Assembly (NCBI GenBank): GCA_010645155.1
Contig: CM021316.1
Location: forward strand, 9,967,963-10,031,962
DNA: 64,000 nt
Reading direction: 5' to 3'
DNA from: Tigriopus japonicus
Taxonomy: Eukaryota > Arthropoda > Copepoda > Harpacticoida > Harpacticidae
Shown here: positions 1 to 12,921 of the stretch, one piece after another
Layout of the letters: each line of letters starts with the position of its first letter
Numbering within the stretch: the first letter of the stretch is position 1
The notes under the pieces: generated by a model
Told to the model about the DNA's origin: nothing
Databases searched by the model: none
Seen by the model: only the letters and a program-made list of their open reading frames with translations
Program-made: the position numbers and the translations under genes

Positions 1-3000
1 TTTTGGACTGGAGTGTGTAGCAAGAGTAAGTACTCAAATTAAATTGAATTGTGATAACTGAAAAGATGCTTGAAAATCACTTTCTTAAAACGTTCTCAAA
101 ACGTTCTTAATTATCGAAATATAGCCAAACTAGCAAAGGAAGGAGAAATATTGCCAAAATATCAAAATGAGCATCTTGAAAGCTAAATGGGACCTGCGGA
201 GCCCAACTAATTTTCAGTTTGCAACGCAAAGACATAAGACCTTGGCTTTCTCCATTGCGTGAGATTCCTCAAACTGTAGATTTGCCTTATTTTGGCCACC
301 CTGCTATTGTCGGACGGCATCGAAGCTTGGATCTGAACAACTGCGGGGTTTTCATTGGTGCAGAATAACGTTTGCCCATTCTTCTCATATGGTTACTGAT
401 GTGTTCCGAGTTGCGAAAAACTCGAAACTCGCGAGTTTAGTTCGGTTTTACAGAGAACTCGGGTTGTTTGGGCTTGCTCGGTAAATTTCGAGCTCAGTTC
501 AGGCCTAGTCAGCAATGCCGGATTTTAACGCAGTTTTACGCCAAGGATTGTAGGCCTCTAACCTCAAATGAGTGGAACTTAAGGTTCAAACTTGTAATTT
601 TGTTTTGATTTGTTCATAATCAGCATTACCAAATGCGTATCAAAGATATTACCTGCAATAATCATTATTAAATATATTTAGGCCCATTTTCAAATTTTAG
701 ACGCGCCATAATGGCATACCTAGCTCGATGTTTTGTCTCGGACATATAAGGGTGACAATAAGGTAAAGTAAATTAAAAAATAGCTTTAGCATATCCAAGT
801 ATTGAAAGTGGATGTTTGAATGAAGATTCTCTGGTGTAATAGATAGTGATATGTCTTGACATTTGGACGACATTCTTCATCGATTGATCCACCTTATTTC
901 TTCTTATAGTGAAGTAAAATATTTCCGTCACCCAATACCTTGTTATTGTTTTCGTTTTAACAGGAAAAATGAGAAGGCCTGGAAATTAACTAGTTTTGCA
1001 CCAACAGAAGAAAAGATCAGGACGGAACTTTGCCTCCAATTTGACAAGGAAAAATGAATTAGGAATAATACTAAAACGCAACTTGAGTCTCAACTTGATG
1101 TTATGGATATTATTCTGGACATAGATATTCTTACAGAAGGTGGTGAGAGGTGTAAACACTAATTGCCACAAGAATGATCACGTCGGAACGGCAAGATAGG
1201 TTGCGTGACAAAAATGATGTTGTTTTGGCGGTAGAATAATCATCAGTTGATGTCGGATCAATGGACACTTCAGGACCGATAATGGGACCAATAATATTCG
1301 CTCTTGAAAACAAAAGTTCCTTGTACAAGATTTCGGGACAACGGTTACCTTGGACATGTACCATTGGGTGTGCTAGATCCAATTTCTTTAATTTCTGGTC
1401 TTGTTGGTTTTTGGGATGGAACTTACAATTGCAAAGTGCAAAGTGATGAATGTTCAATTGTGTCATACCTTTCTAAGAAAAATACAATGTGGCCTATTTG
1501 GGACAGTTTGCGGTTTAAGAATGCCGCAAAGAATTGCAAACATTGTAAACAGTGCCCAATAGTCCATCCTGTCTTGTAAGATTATCGTTGATTTCGAGAT
1601 TTGGGACCACAACCGTCGTTATAGCGGAATATCAGTTATTCAGGGACCTTCTATTTGAAATAAATCAGTCCTCATTCTTTGAAAAAAACTCTTAGTACTG
1701 CTATCACATGGGTCGGCAACCAGTTCCTGACCAACCCATTTATGAGGAAGTTAATCAACCACAGCATGGGTCAAGAAGGGAGCAAATTGGCTGGAACCCT
1801 ATCAAACAAAGGGACAATGTGCAAACGTCAAAATGGCTTGTCATTTGTGCAGAATGATAAAGAAAATCAGATCCATCACTGAACATGTTCTTCATGAAGC
1901 ACAGCCTGAAATCTTCATTTTGTTCGAAATATCTATGAAAAAGTCCAAAAATGTGCTCTCAAGATGTGCATGGCCTCATGCAGTGTGTCCACCATGACGG
2001 ATTAGATACTACTCGAAAATGTTTTTGACGGCAAAAAGGCATGGCCTCGCAATAGAGAATATCATTTAAAAACCTGACTGAAAAGGTGACATGAGAGAAA
2101 GCCCGTGGAACTAGGACTGACCACCTAAATCCAATGCAATGGAAGATGATTTCAAGATAATGGCGGTCTTATTCCTTGCCTCTCTTCCCATAATTTTCTT
2201 TCTGTTTTGTGAGCCATGTCATACAAAGCCGAGGCAAAAAATGCAGTCAAAGAATTCAATTGTTACAACATCCAGTTATGAATGTCCTAAGAGGTGAAGC
2301 CAAGTAGAACTATGGACAACTTCATAACATCATATCATTTCTTAATGACAAACTCCCCCCCAAATTAATTTGATTTTTATGTTCCTGAAATATATGTCAA
2401 ATTGTTGTCGCTAATGTCTCTTATGTTACTACATAGGGATGGTTGATCGAAGAGATCTAATCCAGAACGGGAACACACTCTTTTCCACCACGGAGTCTTA
2501 AAAAATAATGCTTGGACGGGACCGGGTTCCAACAAATGCCCTTGAAGGTTGTTGAATTGGTTGAAACAGACTAATAATCTTGCCAAGTTAAAGTTGAAGT
2601 ATTTTTGTTGACCCTTTTGCTTCTCTTGAGTGAATTGTTGTCACGATGTAGTGGTTACACGAATTCAGAATCAGATGAGTTGAATGAGTCGCAGAAAAAC
2701 TACAAGCCAAAAATTGATTCCTCTTTTGCAGCAGAAGGCAAACAAGATTTTGCAATTTTTCAAAACGTATAAATCATTTGATTCAAATATACGATGTGCC
2801 GTCTAACAATTAGTAATTGAAAGATTTATATTAGTTATGAACAAATCAGGAAAAATGTAAGTCATGAGATGAAATAAACCAAAAAAATTATGATGTGCTA
2901 TCAAAAAAAAAATCTTTTTTCTTTCAATTTTTCTTACTTGAAACTTTCAATTCGATATTTCAAAAACAATTTCTTTCGCCACGTAATACAGATTTTGCCA

Positions 3001-4462
3001 ACAATTGTGCCAACAAGATTGTTGGTGTTCTTTTCACAAAACCTTTAAGAGATGTATCAAAAGAGGTAATGCAAGCCATCAAGAATTGGCCAAATGACAT
3101 TGAATGGACTTGAATTAATGCCTCTTAAGTATATTCTCAAGTCATCAGTTGTGTTTGAAAAGCAGAAGCAAGTGACACAAAAAGCAAAAACACACTTTCA
3201 GAACTGGGAAAACCTTCACGGCAATAATTTATCATTCTTTCGACTCTAAATATCATAAACATAGTCGATCCAAAACAAAATCCATAATGACTAGGGCCCG
3301 GAAAGAACTTTTTTTAAATAAAAAAATATTTTATAAATATTTCTCCACTTTTCCTCCATCTTTTAAATATTTTGGTTTTTCCAAGGAAATAGTCAATATA
3401 ATTATGAATTTTCTGGTAAAAAAAAAAAATGCGGGCAAAATTGAGGAAAAATAAATGTAGAGCTTACCCAAATTGAACCCAAAATACAAAAATCTCTACA
3501 AAATGACACTTGTACTAAGATTAGACATTGACAACCAAAATCACTGTGATATAGGAAAAAAACTGCGCCATCTATTAAGGAAACATAAAAAAATTGTACT
3601 GTTTAAACAAGTTTGCCTCCAAAAACGACGAAATGCATCAAATTACCAGAAACAAATATGGAAAATCGGTGCACATAGACAAAAATACCAAATAATGGCC
3701 ATGTCAAAAAAAATCTTCCAAATATTTTGGGCTTTTGAAGAAAATACATATTGGATATTTTGTCACTTTTGCAAGTATTGAAATATGAAATTTTGAAAAT
3801 ATTTCAAATCTGATTTTGGATATAGCTCAGCCTTACTGGAACGTCCCTTAAAAAGAGGCATTTGTGAACTCTTGATTTTTAACTGATTTATGTACTACTG
3901 ACCATTTCTTTCACACAAATTTTGAAAGTGTTCTTAATTAACTATAACATTAACTAGCTCATATATTGACTGATAATAATAGTTATAAATTACTTCAATA
4001 CTTTCCCTCATTCATGTTCAGTCTAATGGGGTCTAAGATTCTAGATTTTCTTATCTTTTATGATGAAAATTGGCAAATATTGGGAAGAATGTGATATTTT
4101 ATTTAACCTACACTCGTGCAAAACTGAACTTGTGCCTGATTGTTTTGCCTAAAATACAACAAACTAAAGCTCAAATACATTTTTGAATGCCAAATGGTTT
4201 CATATGATTAAATTTTATGCTTTTGGAATGGGTAAAAGAATGAATAATCAACTTTTGAGTGATCTGTAGACTTAAATCAATGGCTTAACTTTGCAGGACC
4301 AACAATTCCATGTCTTTTCCTTGTTCTAGGGTCCCTGCACAAGCAGTCAGATTTTTCCCATCAACAGGGACATGTATTTTGTTTTCAATGTGGGTAGCAA
4401 TTTTAACCGTCTTTTTTGTTTCACTGGCTATTAATTCTTCTTAATTCAAATTCGTCTTGTGT
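1..4462. other. AT-rich intergenic sequence without a recognisable gene
   Basis: No reading frame here has a recognisable domain or a convincing exon structure. The longest frames (for example 1131-1466 on the minus strand and 3473-3781 on the plus strand) are low-complexity or composition-driven and have no splice-linked partner. The only organised sequence is the CTCGG-rich block at 386-508, listed separately. Confidence 0.6.
386..508 (+). repeat. dispersed CTCG-rich repeat, copy 1
   Basis: The block starts with CATATGGTTACTGATGTG and continues with repeated CGAG/CTCGG words, ending near AGGCCTAG. The same arrangement, starting CATATGTACTGATGTG, appears in reverse complement at 6138-6266. 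Two diverged copies in opposite orientation indicate an interspersed repeat; GGCCTA at the outer end suggests a transposon terminus, but no target duplication was found. Confidence 0.5.
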
Positions 4463-4470
4463 CTTGTAAG

Positions 4471-4941
4471 TAGGGCTCGGTTTAAGTTGCAGTTTTTAGC
4501 CCTAAAGTTGCTAAAAAATCGTTAAAAGTTACACCCAATTTGTCAAAAGTTGCTAAAAAAAAGTGCTATTTTTGGCCTAAAAATGTCACTTTTAAAATAT
4601 GAATGTCAAATTTGGCCAATTTTTGGCTCAATGTTGGGCGACTGTTTGAAGTCTTCGGTTTGTCTTTTCTTTAACCTTTGGCTTCCTTATGAACACAGTT
4701 TCGCCTTACACAAACTATTCCAAAATTTTGCAAAGCATCAATGTTTTAAAAATGTTCCAGAAAGGTATGTGTAAACTATATATTTCACGCAAAATCGAGC
4801 AGAATTTCGGTGATCGAGGCAAAACATGCCAAAAGATACTGTTTGTGGTGAAAAAATCAAGAAGTTGCTAATTCTGCTGAATTCGGCTGAAAGTTGCAAT
4901 TTTTGGTGCAAGTTGCATTTTGCAAATTTATTCAAACCTTA
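4471..4941. mobile_element. non-autonomous hAT-like element (471 bp)
   Basis: The left end is TAGGGCTCGGTTTAAGTTGC. The right end read in reverse complement is TAAGGTTTGAATAAATTTGC, giving imperfect terminal inverted repeats. The flanks are CTTGTAAG (4463-4470) and CGTGTAAG (4942-4949), a 7-of-8 match that fits an 8-bp hAT target duplication. The interior is AT-rich with recurring AGTTGC words and no coding potential. A diverged relative lies at 49382-49885. Repeat status rests on the second copy; the superfamily is inferred from terminus and duplication length. Confidence 0.6.
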
Positions 4942-4949
4942 CGTGTAAG

Positions 4950-6137
4950 TCAGTTTCATTTGTCTTTCTACTAAATTAGTTCCATTTTTTACGTTCGACA
5001 AGTCACTTAATTTTCATCTAATGATAGCTTTTATTTGTCTTTTTTTGTCTAATCATGCAATTTTCACCGTATTTTATCGTCTAATTAGGCAAATTTATTC
5101 GTCATTTATCATCTAATTTTGTAATTCTATTCATCAAAACTCCCTGCCTAATGATAAGTATAAATGCAATTTCAAAATTAGAATTCTCTTTTAAAAAGTG
5201 GTGTAAAATGTCAATATTACCCAAAGAGGCACTATTATTACTCACTTTTACTTACTTTATTCCTACTCTAGTGGTTTTTTGTATTTTATGTCTTCTGTTT
5301 AATGGAACTGCAAACATACCAAATTAATGTAATTTCATAAGACAATGATTGATTTGGTGGCAAATGGCCAAAGTTAATGGCTTTTTAACCAAAAATGTCG
5401 TTAATTAATAACCAGTACCAAAGAATATTTGCAAAGTTTTATTGCCTAGACTCATGCTCCAAGATTCTAAACATTGCTTTGAAAGGTTGTAAAGCATTCT
5501 GATTTCAGATTTTAGATGTTTTTCTAAATATTGGCAATTCCTGTCCAACATCTTTTGCAAACCGTTTTTAACAGAATTATCTTAAAACATTTTTGAATGA
5601 CATTTCACCGAAATAGCCACTCAGATGAATGGCACAAGTGCAAAATTTTACGAGTTCGTCTTAACACTAGGTCAACAGTGCGTTTTGTTGTCTCGAGTGT
5701 GAACCGAGAAGTTCATAACTACAAAAAGTAGCGGTGACGTGTTCTTAATCTGAAGGCAACTTTAGGCTTTCCTTTGAAAATTTGGAGCATCCCTTTGTAA
5801 AGAGCTATTTGCTGGAAAGTCAATTCCAATGCGGTGATCTTTTGTTTTGCATAATCTCATTCGTTCAAATCCCCATTTGGAAAAACTTTCAGTCACGCTG
5901 TGATTTTATGAAATTCATGGCAAAGAGTTTATTGCTAGAGCGTCTAAAGACCGACAAAAAGTTGACATCAAAATTGTAACAAGCTGCACTCAAACTAAAG
6001 AAATTCAGTGTTGGAATAATTTTAGGAAAGAATTTTATCTCATTCAGGGCATACAGAATGTCTAAATGGTGTTGGAAGCTAAAGATATCGGGTGGAGATT
6101 CCTCATATACCCTCTAAGGTATTTAGCTCTTTAAGAT
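4950..6137. other. intergenic, no gene seen
   Basis: AT-rich sequence. A weak tandem theme of CTAATT words occurs around 4970-5130. No open frame has a recognisable product. Confidence 0.5.
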
Positions 6138-6266
6138 CATGGGCCTACTTCCGGCTCGTTTTTAACTCGGTTTAACTCGGGGGCTCGGGAAAGCTCGGCT
6201 CGTTTTAACTCGGCTCGGGTGAGCTCGAAACTCGGGAAATCGGCTCGAAACACATCAGTACATATG
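6138..6266 (-). repeat. dispersed CTCG-rich repeat, copy 2
   Basis: Inverted relative of the block at 386-508, with many AACTCGG/GCTCGG words. About 80 bp downstream, TAGGGGTGGGCAC (6346 onward) resembles a hAT-type terminus, but no partner end could be paired with it. Confidence 0.5.
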
Positions 6267-6359
6267 GTCGCTCTATCTAGATCAACGGGACGACAACTTT
6301 CAAGCTGCTGGCGAGCGAGTAGTTTGTGATTAGTCGACTTTACATTAGGGGTGGGCACA

Positions 6360-7670
6360 ATTTCAATTCATGAAGTTAAAATAGAATTCGAGTTTTTTTT
6401 TTCAAACGTTTTATCGTTGGATGGCAAGTTGAATATATGGTCAAATTGTTTGAAATTATTTTTTAAATAGGGCCAATTGTTGAAGTGAGTGAGTCAATGT
6501 TCACTTCAACTGAAAGGAAATAAATGTTTGATTTATGTGTCAATGGTGCTATAGGGAAAGACCTTGAGGGTTCAAAATTGAAGGTACAGTGAGTACTAAG
6601 AGCCATTTTACGTACCATGTTCTTGCACCTTCTATGAGCCAGTCATTCACAAACTTTTGGCTTTTCTTTTAGATTTCATTGTGCAACGCGTAACTCAAAC
6701 TTGACGTTTATAGCCCTGCATATCAACCAATATTTCTTCAGGTTGTCACAGGAATAAAAAAAGCATTGTACTAAAATCTTCATTCCCTCCCTTTTTGAGT
6801 GTGTTTGAAAATGATCACTCTGAGTCACGCAAGCTTAGTGAAAAGAGGGCTTCTCCTTTTCTCTTTTTCTCTCTCATCACCTTCTTCTCCTAAGGGTGAC
6901 TGATGGTAGGTCTAAAAACTAGTAGGTAAAACTTACAATAACATTGTAATGAGCCAAATTTATGATATTTTGAAATTTTAACATCAAATTTCAGTACCAT
7001 CTTCTAGAATTTCCACCTAATGGCCGGTTTTTTCAAGTCCCTAGGGTGGCATGAGAGCCATTCAAACTTACTTAAATGTCTTTACTGTTTTTCGACTTCT
7101 ACACCAACGGTTTTGCTTATTCTTACCACCAGATGTCGGGGATGGGGCCGAATCGTGGAAAAGGAATGTATTAAAATTCATGTTTCTTTCCCCTAAATTG
7201 AGGAATGTATTACTCCTGAATTTGTTAAAAAAAGGTCATTATAATGTACAAATTACTTTTTTTAAGGCATTTATTTTCAGTGTTACTAATGGCTAGACAA
7301 TAAATATCTCATTCACAATAATTTAGTATTTTAAGTTAAAAAGCCAATTCATCCTGTTTCATGTAGGTTTTTGATGCCCAGTTTTTACCTTCAAGAGTTT
7401 TTAAAGGCAATGCAATTCAAAACTCATTTGGTACTTTTATAAGTCTTAATAAACTTTGCGATTTCATAACTAACACCTTTTTTGTCAAACAACTCACTGA
7501 TTCTGTGATCTCCATGGCTTTGTAGATAGTTGCAATCAAACCTCAGTTTTAACCAACTTGAAGTGACTCAGAAATCACTGAGGAACTGCAAATATTCCTA
7601 CAATACTTTTGGACTGAAATGATCCTGTGAGAATGGCTCCAAGAGTTCTAAGATGGAGAAGAAACTTTAA
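6360..7670. other. intergenic, no gene seen
   Basis: AT-rich sequence with no recognisable reading frame, inverted repeat or tandem array. The 81-codon frame near 7051-7296 has no domain and no splice context. Confidence 0.5.
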
Positions 7671-7676
7671 TCAAGA

Positions 7677-7925
7677 TCAATTTTTGAACAATGATTGAAC
7701 AGTAACAGAATTAATGATTGCCATTTCAAAGTCACTACCAATGGATATTGGACTTATTGAAGGTCTGAGCTTCTTCAGTTGGAGGAACATTCGGTTGTAG
7801 GTGGTTTCTTTCTTGTCAGGCAAGAGGGCATATACCAATGGGATCCAGTGTTGGAGGATAAGGGCATGGATTATGACCAATTGATAGAATATTTTTGAAC
7901 ATGTTGAAAATGTGCCATCAATCAT
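7677..7925 (-). pseudogene. MULE-type transposase fragment
   Basis: An 82-codon piece of the core of a MULE (Mutator-like) transposase domain. It opens with IDGTF, which carries the first catalytic Asp in this family, followed by FYQLVIIHALI, WIPLVYALLPDKK and later SDFEMAIIN, which holds the second acidic position. The usual domain is far longer, and no N-terminal DNA-binding part or C-terminal catalytic Glu region could be found on either side. It is a fragment of a dead element. The assignment rests on the family motifs and should survive a profile search against the MULE domain. Confidence 0.65.
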
Positions 7926-8063
7926 AGCAAATCATGGTTGGTTGATAGTTAACGGAATAGTCGACGAAAAGTCGACTTCACTCAATTAGAGCTGGCCTTC
8001 CTTATAAAAGACCACTCATAAACAATTCCTGAGAAACACTTTTGAGCTATGCGTTCCATGAAA

Positions 8064-8180
8064 ATTCGACGAAACGCTTTTCGACGAAATGATCAAGGTG
8101 CGATTTTCCATTTCGACGAAATGAATGAAAACGAAATGAATGGCGACGAAATGAATGCGACGAAATGTAATTCGACGATA
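8064..8180. repeat. minisatellite of CGACGAAATGAAT words
   Basis: The core TTCGACGAAATGA recurs about seven times with variable spacing, including exact CGACGAAATGA runs near 8083, 8122 and 8146. It gives open frames on both strands that are artefacts of the repeat. It lies about 340 bp before the first recognisable part of the LINE. Confidence 0.6.
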
Positions 8181-8517
8181 TCCACAGACACCCTCAAATA
8201 CACACCATGGATGAATATAAATACACAAATGTTCAAGAGAGAACAAACAAACTCTCACAATCTGATTTGGCCTGAAGAATCAAATTCTCATTTGAGGTTC
8301 TAGTGTTCAAGCAAACCGCGAGATTTGGCGAATGGCATGACTAAACTCCAGAACTTTACACCTCCCAAAAATTGCCAAATTATTGGAATATGTTGGAAAA
8401 GTTTGCTTTTCCAGATTTTTGGCCTGTCTTCGTACTGAACCCAAACATCTTTGAAAATATTTTTGAATTTTTACAAGCAGAGGTAATTTAAAGGTTGAAA
8501 TAGCCCATAAAAGGGCT

Positions 8518-11500
8518 CTATTTGAACGTGCATTGTCTGATTTCCAAAAAAGACAGCACAAAGGTCAGAGTACTGGAGGAGTTAGCATTTGATAGAGAGG
8601 TCTCCTTCATTTCTATCACAGAGACTTGACTTCGTCCAGGAGTTTTAGACGAAGAAGTAGCAATAGCTGGTTTTAGGCTAGTTCGATGTGATAGAGTACG
8701 CCCTGATAATCCCATTTTCCCACATGGGGGCGTATGTCTATATGTCAGGAAAGACTTACATTTTAGTCATGATCATAAGTCGAATGGAGAAGTAGAAGTT
8801 TTGATTTGTCACGTCAAGGCTCTTGGTCTTACAATAGTAACAATGTATCGGCCACCTTCTTGCAGTTCTTCCTCATTTCTTTCGGCACTCGAATTTACAC
8901 GAAAGGAGCTAGATCGAGAGGTTTGTTCTCGACTCTTTGTTGTTGGCGACTTCAATTTTCCGGCTCGCATTGTAGAGTGGGAGGTTAGTCCGGATGGGTA
9001 CATTCCCATTTCGAAAACAGCATCGCCGTCTTTCGAAGAATTAGAAGAGTTTGCGATCTTGCGTAATCTCTCTCAACACGTTGGTGTTGCAACCAGAGCA
9101 GAGAGTGTTCTTGACTTAGTTTTTTTCCAATGACCCTGATCTGATCCAATATGTCCACGTTGCCCCATGTAGCCTTTCAGATCATCACATCCTTGAGATA
9201 GGGTCGACCATTACTCAAAAGCCGGCGAGCTCTAGAGTTAAACCTGCTCAAAAGGTGGGCGTGGCCAAGTTTAAGTTCAAAGATGAGCACTGGCCCCTTA
9301 TTGTTGAAAGATTAGGCGAGTTGGACTTGATCTCCATTCTAAAGCAGGAACCATCAATAGATAAAGCTATCAATAAGCTAATTTCACTTTTTGACGAGGT
9401 TTGTTTGTCCATTGGTATTCCAGAAATAGTGGCAAAAGGTAGGCCATTGTCTAGAATTCCAAAGGTTAGGAAGAAGTTGTGCAAACGGAGTTGTCAGTTT
9501 TCGAATAGACTTCGACGTACTTCAAATCCATTTGTTGTAGCCAGCCTCCAAAGCAAATTGGATGTGGTCCAATCAAAAATTAGGGCCTCCATTGATTCCG
9601 ATCAGTTAGAGAAGGAAAGTAGAGTGATCCAGGAGGTTAAGACTAATCCAAAGGCGTTTTTCTCGTTTGCGAATACAAAGAGAAAAATGAAGCATCCTGT
9701 AGGACCTTTTGAGGTCGGCGGTAAAACCGTCAATGATAGTGAGGTTATGGCCAATATGCTTGGAGATCAGTTCTCAAGTGTATTTTCAATTCCAAAAAGG
9801 GTAGTCAGAGCAGGCCATGACTGTAGCAATGTTTTTGATGAGACTGGCATTGATAGTCAGGATAATCGATTGGAGATCAAGATGCTTTTGAGGCCATCAA
9901 GAGCTTAAAGCTCTCGAGTTCTCTTGGACCTGATGGTGTGACATCTCAGTTTCTGATGAAATGTTCACAGATTCTTGCCCCTGTTTTCTCCTATTTGATT
10001 CGTTGCATTTTAGATCAGGGCAAGTTTCCCTCCTCTCTAAAAGTAGCTCATGTTGTTCCAATTTTTAAGGGTGGAGATAAGTCACTCTCTAGTAATTATA
10101 GGCCCATTTCTCTGACCTCCAGCGTTGCAAAAGTTTTTGAGAAGATTATGAAGTCCAAGCTTGTAGATTATTTGGAAGTCCATGATTTAATTTCTTCTGG
10201 ACAGCATGGTTTTCGAGCTCATTTTAGTACAGTAACCCAATTGGTTGATCATATTGAGCAAATCATTGAAGGGCTCGAAAGCCATGAGTCAGTTGATGTA
10301 GTCTATCTTGACTTTGCCAAGGCCTTCGATAAGGTAGATCGTGGTCTTTTGCTTGATCAACTCAAAGAGTTAGGGGTCCAGGGTAAGGTCCTGACTTGGA
10401 TTGGTAGTTTTATAAGCGAAAGGAAGCAAATAGTTAAAGTCGAAGGATCTTTTAGCGGCATGTATGATGTCAAGTCAGGTGTTCCGCAAGGTTCAATTTT
10501 AGGTCCGCTCTTGTTTATTCTCTTTATCGCTCCTCTCCAGAAGTTTAGAACAAAAGCCAGTATTACTTTATATGCTGATGACACAAAATTAGTTTATGGA
10601 AGGAATGGGCAGGACTCGAAATGTTTAGTTGAGGACTTGGAGAAGGTCTACTCTTGGGTTGGCGAGAGTAACATGGCATTGAACGGGATGAAATTCCGCA
10701 CAATGACGTATGGGGCGTCAAAATTAGATGTTCCACTCAAAGACAATGGAGGTTGTGATATTGAGCAGGTATCGTCCATGAGAGATTTGGGAGTTGTCGT
10801 CCAAGATGATGAAAAGTTTGATGAGCATATCCAGTTGAAAGTGGGGAAGGCATTTCAAACGTGCGGCTGGATCTATCGCACTTTCAAGTCCAGAGATAGT
10901 ATTACAATGCTAACTCTGTACAAGTCGATTGTTCAGCCGCATCTTGAATATGCCTCACCCATTTGGGCTCCAATGAGTTCAGCAGGTTTGCAAAAGGTCG
11001 AGCAGGCCCAAAGATGTTTTACTAGGAACATCGCAGGAATGAGAGAGCTCTCGTATTAGGAGAGGCTCCAGAAGTTAGGGTTGTACTGTACTCAGAGAAG
11101 GTATGAAAGGTATCTGATACTGTATGTTTTCAAGAGCATTCATTAACCCAGGATTTGAGATCAGTTGTAGCGATCGTAGAGGTTTTACGTGCGTTCTGAG
11201 AGCACCTCCAAATCCTAAATAATTAAGGCTAGTTCGAACAATGAAGTGCTCCTCACTTCTTTATCGGGCTCCTTCATTGTTCAATTTGTTGCCCATTAGT
11301 CTTCGTCGGGAATATTTAGGAGCTGACCCTCTAACAGCATTTAAGGCAGGATTGGACAAATTCTTAAATACTATTCCTGACCAACCCACTATACAAGGGT
11401 TGTATAGATCTGCCAACAGTAACTCATTGGTAGATCAAATTTCATATAAACATTAATTACTGAAACTATAATAATGATTAACTCTCTTTACAGGGAATCC

Positions 11501-11560
11501 CATTCCTTGTAGCGGTACTGAAAAATCCGCCCCCCCCCCCAAAAAAAAATGGTTATGAAA
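8518..11560 (+). mobile_element. degenerate CR1/Jockey-like non-LTR retrotransposon
   Basis: ORF2 of a LINE in pieces. The endonuclease (about 8518-9130) has SITET, GGVCLYVRKD, VTMYRPPS and VGDFNFP. A linker spans 9255-9908. The reverse transcriptase (9920-11059) has YRPISLTSSVAKVFEKI, VVYLDFAKAFDKVD (first catalytic Asp), GVPQGSILGPLLFILF and YADDTKLV (catalytic DD). The C-terminal tail is at 11241-11456. Breaks are visible: TGA for Trp at 8627-8629 (TET-stop-LRPG), frame changes near 9131 and 9900, TAG at 11057-11059, and further shifts after it. ORF1 is not visible. The 3' end near 11529-11550 is a C-run followed by an A-run. Two shorter relatives lie at 13720-13772 and 17355-17560. Clade (CR1/L2 versus Jockey) is not resolved by eye. 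Confidence 0.9.
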
Positions 11561-11849
11561 AAAATCGTTCATTTAGCGAAAGAAAACAAGTCTTTTAGTT
11601 TTGATCTATTTCATTCTTAGAGCATGATTGTTTTTACATCATTTTGGTTGCGTCTTTTTGGTGAAAAGCACTAAAATAATATAAATGTGTTTTACTTCTT
11701 CTGTGACAATGATAGAAAAAATCAACCGCAAGCTTTTTGTTTGATATCCTCGTTTCCAAAAACCCCTTTCATTCGGCACAGATTTAGAGTGGTTTAGGCA
11801 TGGATATAAATAGATACGACATATTCCTTTTTTGCTGGACAATAGCATG

Positions 11850-12820
11850 AAAATGATTGTGTGAATCAGCCCAAAATTTCCGAGGAATAATGGTGTTTTG
11901 TTCAGGGTTGGTTTGGGAGGAACCCTGTCCTGTTTTCTGTCAGAGTAACAAAACAAGATATGTCTCACCTAAATTTGTAGTTATGAATGTGCTGCCCTCT
12001 AATCTTGGCAAGTAATAAAAAAGAGGTGATCCCCTGAAGTCATTTAAGGCAGGGCGAAACAAAATGCAAATGCCTTTCTTCAAAAAATGGATTGAACCAA
12101 CCCTGAACTTTGGCTATTGAGGCCTTCAAGCACAAGCAACGAAATGGAAAATTTGTGCTGTCGCTGCACTTGATGGTACAAAATTTTTGTTCTAATGTGT
12201 CCAATGTAAATTGAAAAGTTTGGAACTGAATCAATTTTTTGTGCCGGAGTTCAATTTTGGGGGCTGTGTTACTAAGGTGACCTCCCAGTCAACTGTTTTT
12301 TTAAAGGACCAAGTTTGTTTTCAGTGACAAGACTTGAAAGAAAAGAGGTTGCTGATGTCCATATGGCTACGCGGATCCCAGAATCAACCAACAAAATGAT
12401 AGGTAGAGTTGACTGATTATGTTGAATCTATACATACAATCTATCTATTTATGTTGAAGCTATTCATTAATATATGGCGTTGTTTGCCATCAGATCACCC
12501 TTACAAGCTGGGAATTTATGTTGCCCTTTTGAGTTCCCACAATCAACGTTTCTTAGTAGACTGAGTGGAGGAAGTAAAAAGGTGACAATCTACGCCATCT
12601 TGTGACAAAAATAACTTTGCCTGCTTCTAGCCCTGACTTCATCAACTTGTTTATTTCTTGCCAAGACTTGAAGGGAACAAATACAAAGGTACAAATTTAT
12701 AAGAGACAAATACCATTTTATTGCTAAGTCAGAAAACAGGACATGGTGCCTCCCAAGCCAACCCTGAATAGAACATAAATATTCCTCGGAAATATTGAGC
12801 TGATTCATGCAACTATTTTT
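11850..12820. repeat. large imperfect inverted repeat, arms of about 170 bp
   Basis: The left arm (11850-12022) reads as the reverse complement of the right arm (12648-12820). Shared words include TTTCCGAGGAATA, TTCAGGGTTGG, GTCCTGTTTTCTG and CTTGGCAAG in the same order. The interior holds a short element copy at 12119-12310. The layout suggests a foldback transposon or an inverted pair of insertions. No target duplication was found and there is no coding sequence. Confidence 0.6.
12119..12310. mobile_element. diverged copy of the 215-bp element family seen at 24.6-25.0 kb
   Basis: It shares, in order, GCAACGAAATGGAAAA, ACAAAATTTTTGTTC, GTGTCCAAT, TACTAAGGTGACCTCCCAGTC and TTTAAAGGACC with the tandem pair at 24601-25034. 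The left terminus is worn and the right terminus TTTAAAGGACC is kept. No coding potential. Confidence 0.65.
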
Positions 12821-12921
12821 CAGCCATTGTTCCACACAAGAATGAAGAGGTCGGATCTTTACATATCTATGGTTATGCACAACGAGCAGGCTGACCTTGT
12901 TTCGTTGTGATTTGACCTTTT

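Noticed and set aside
1131..1579. Overlapping frames of 91-111 codons on both strands
   Set aside because: No recognisable motif, no splice context and mutually exclusive reading of the same sequence.
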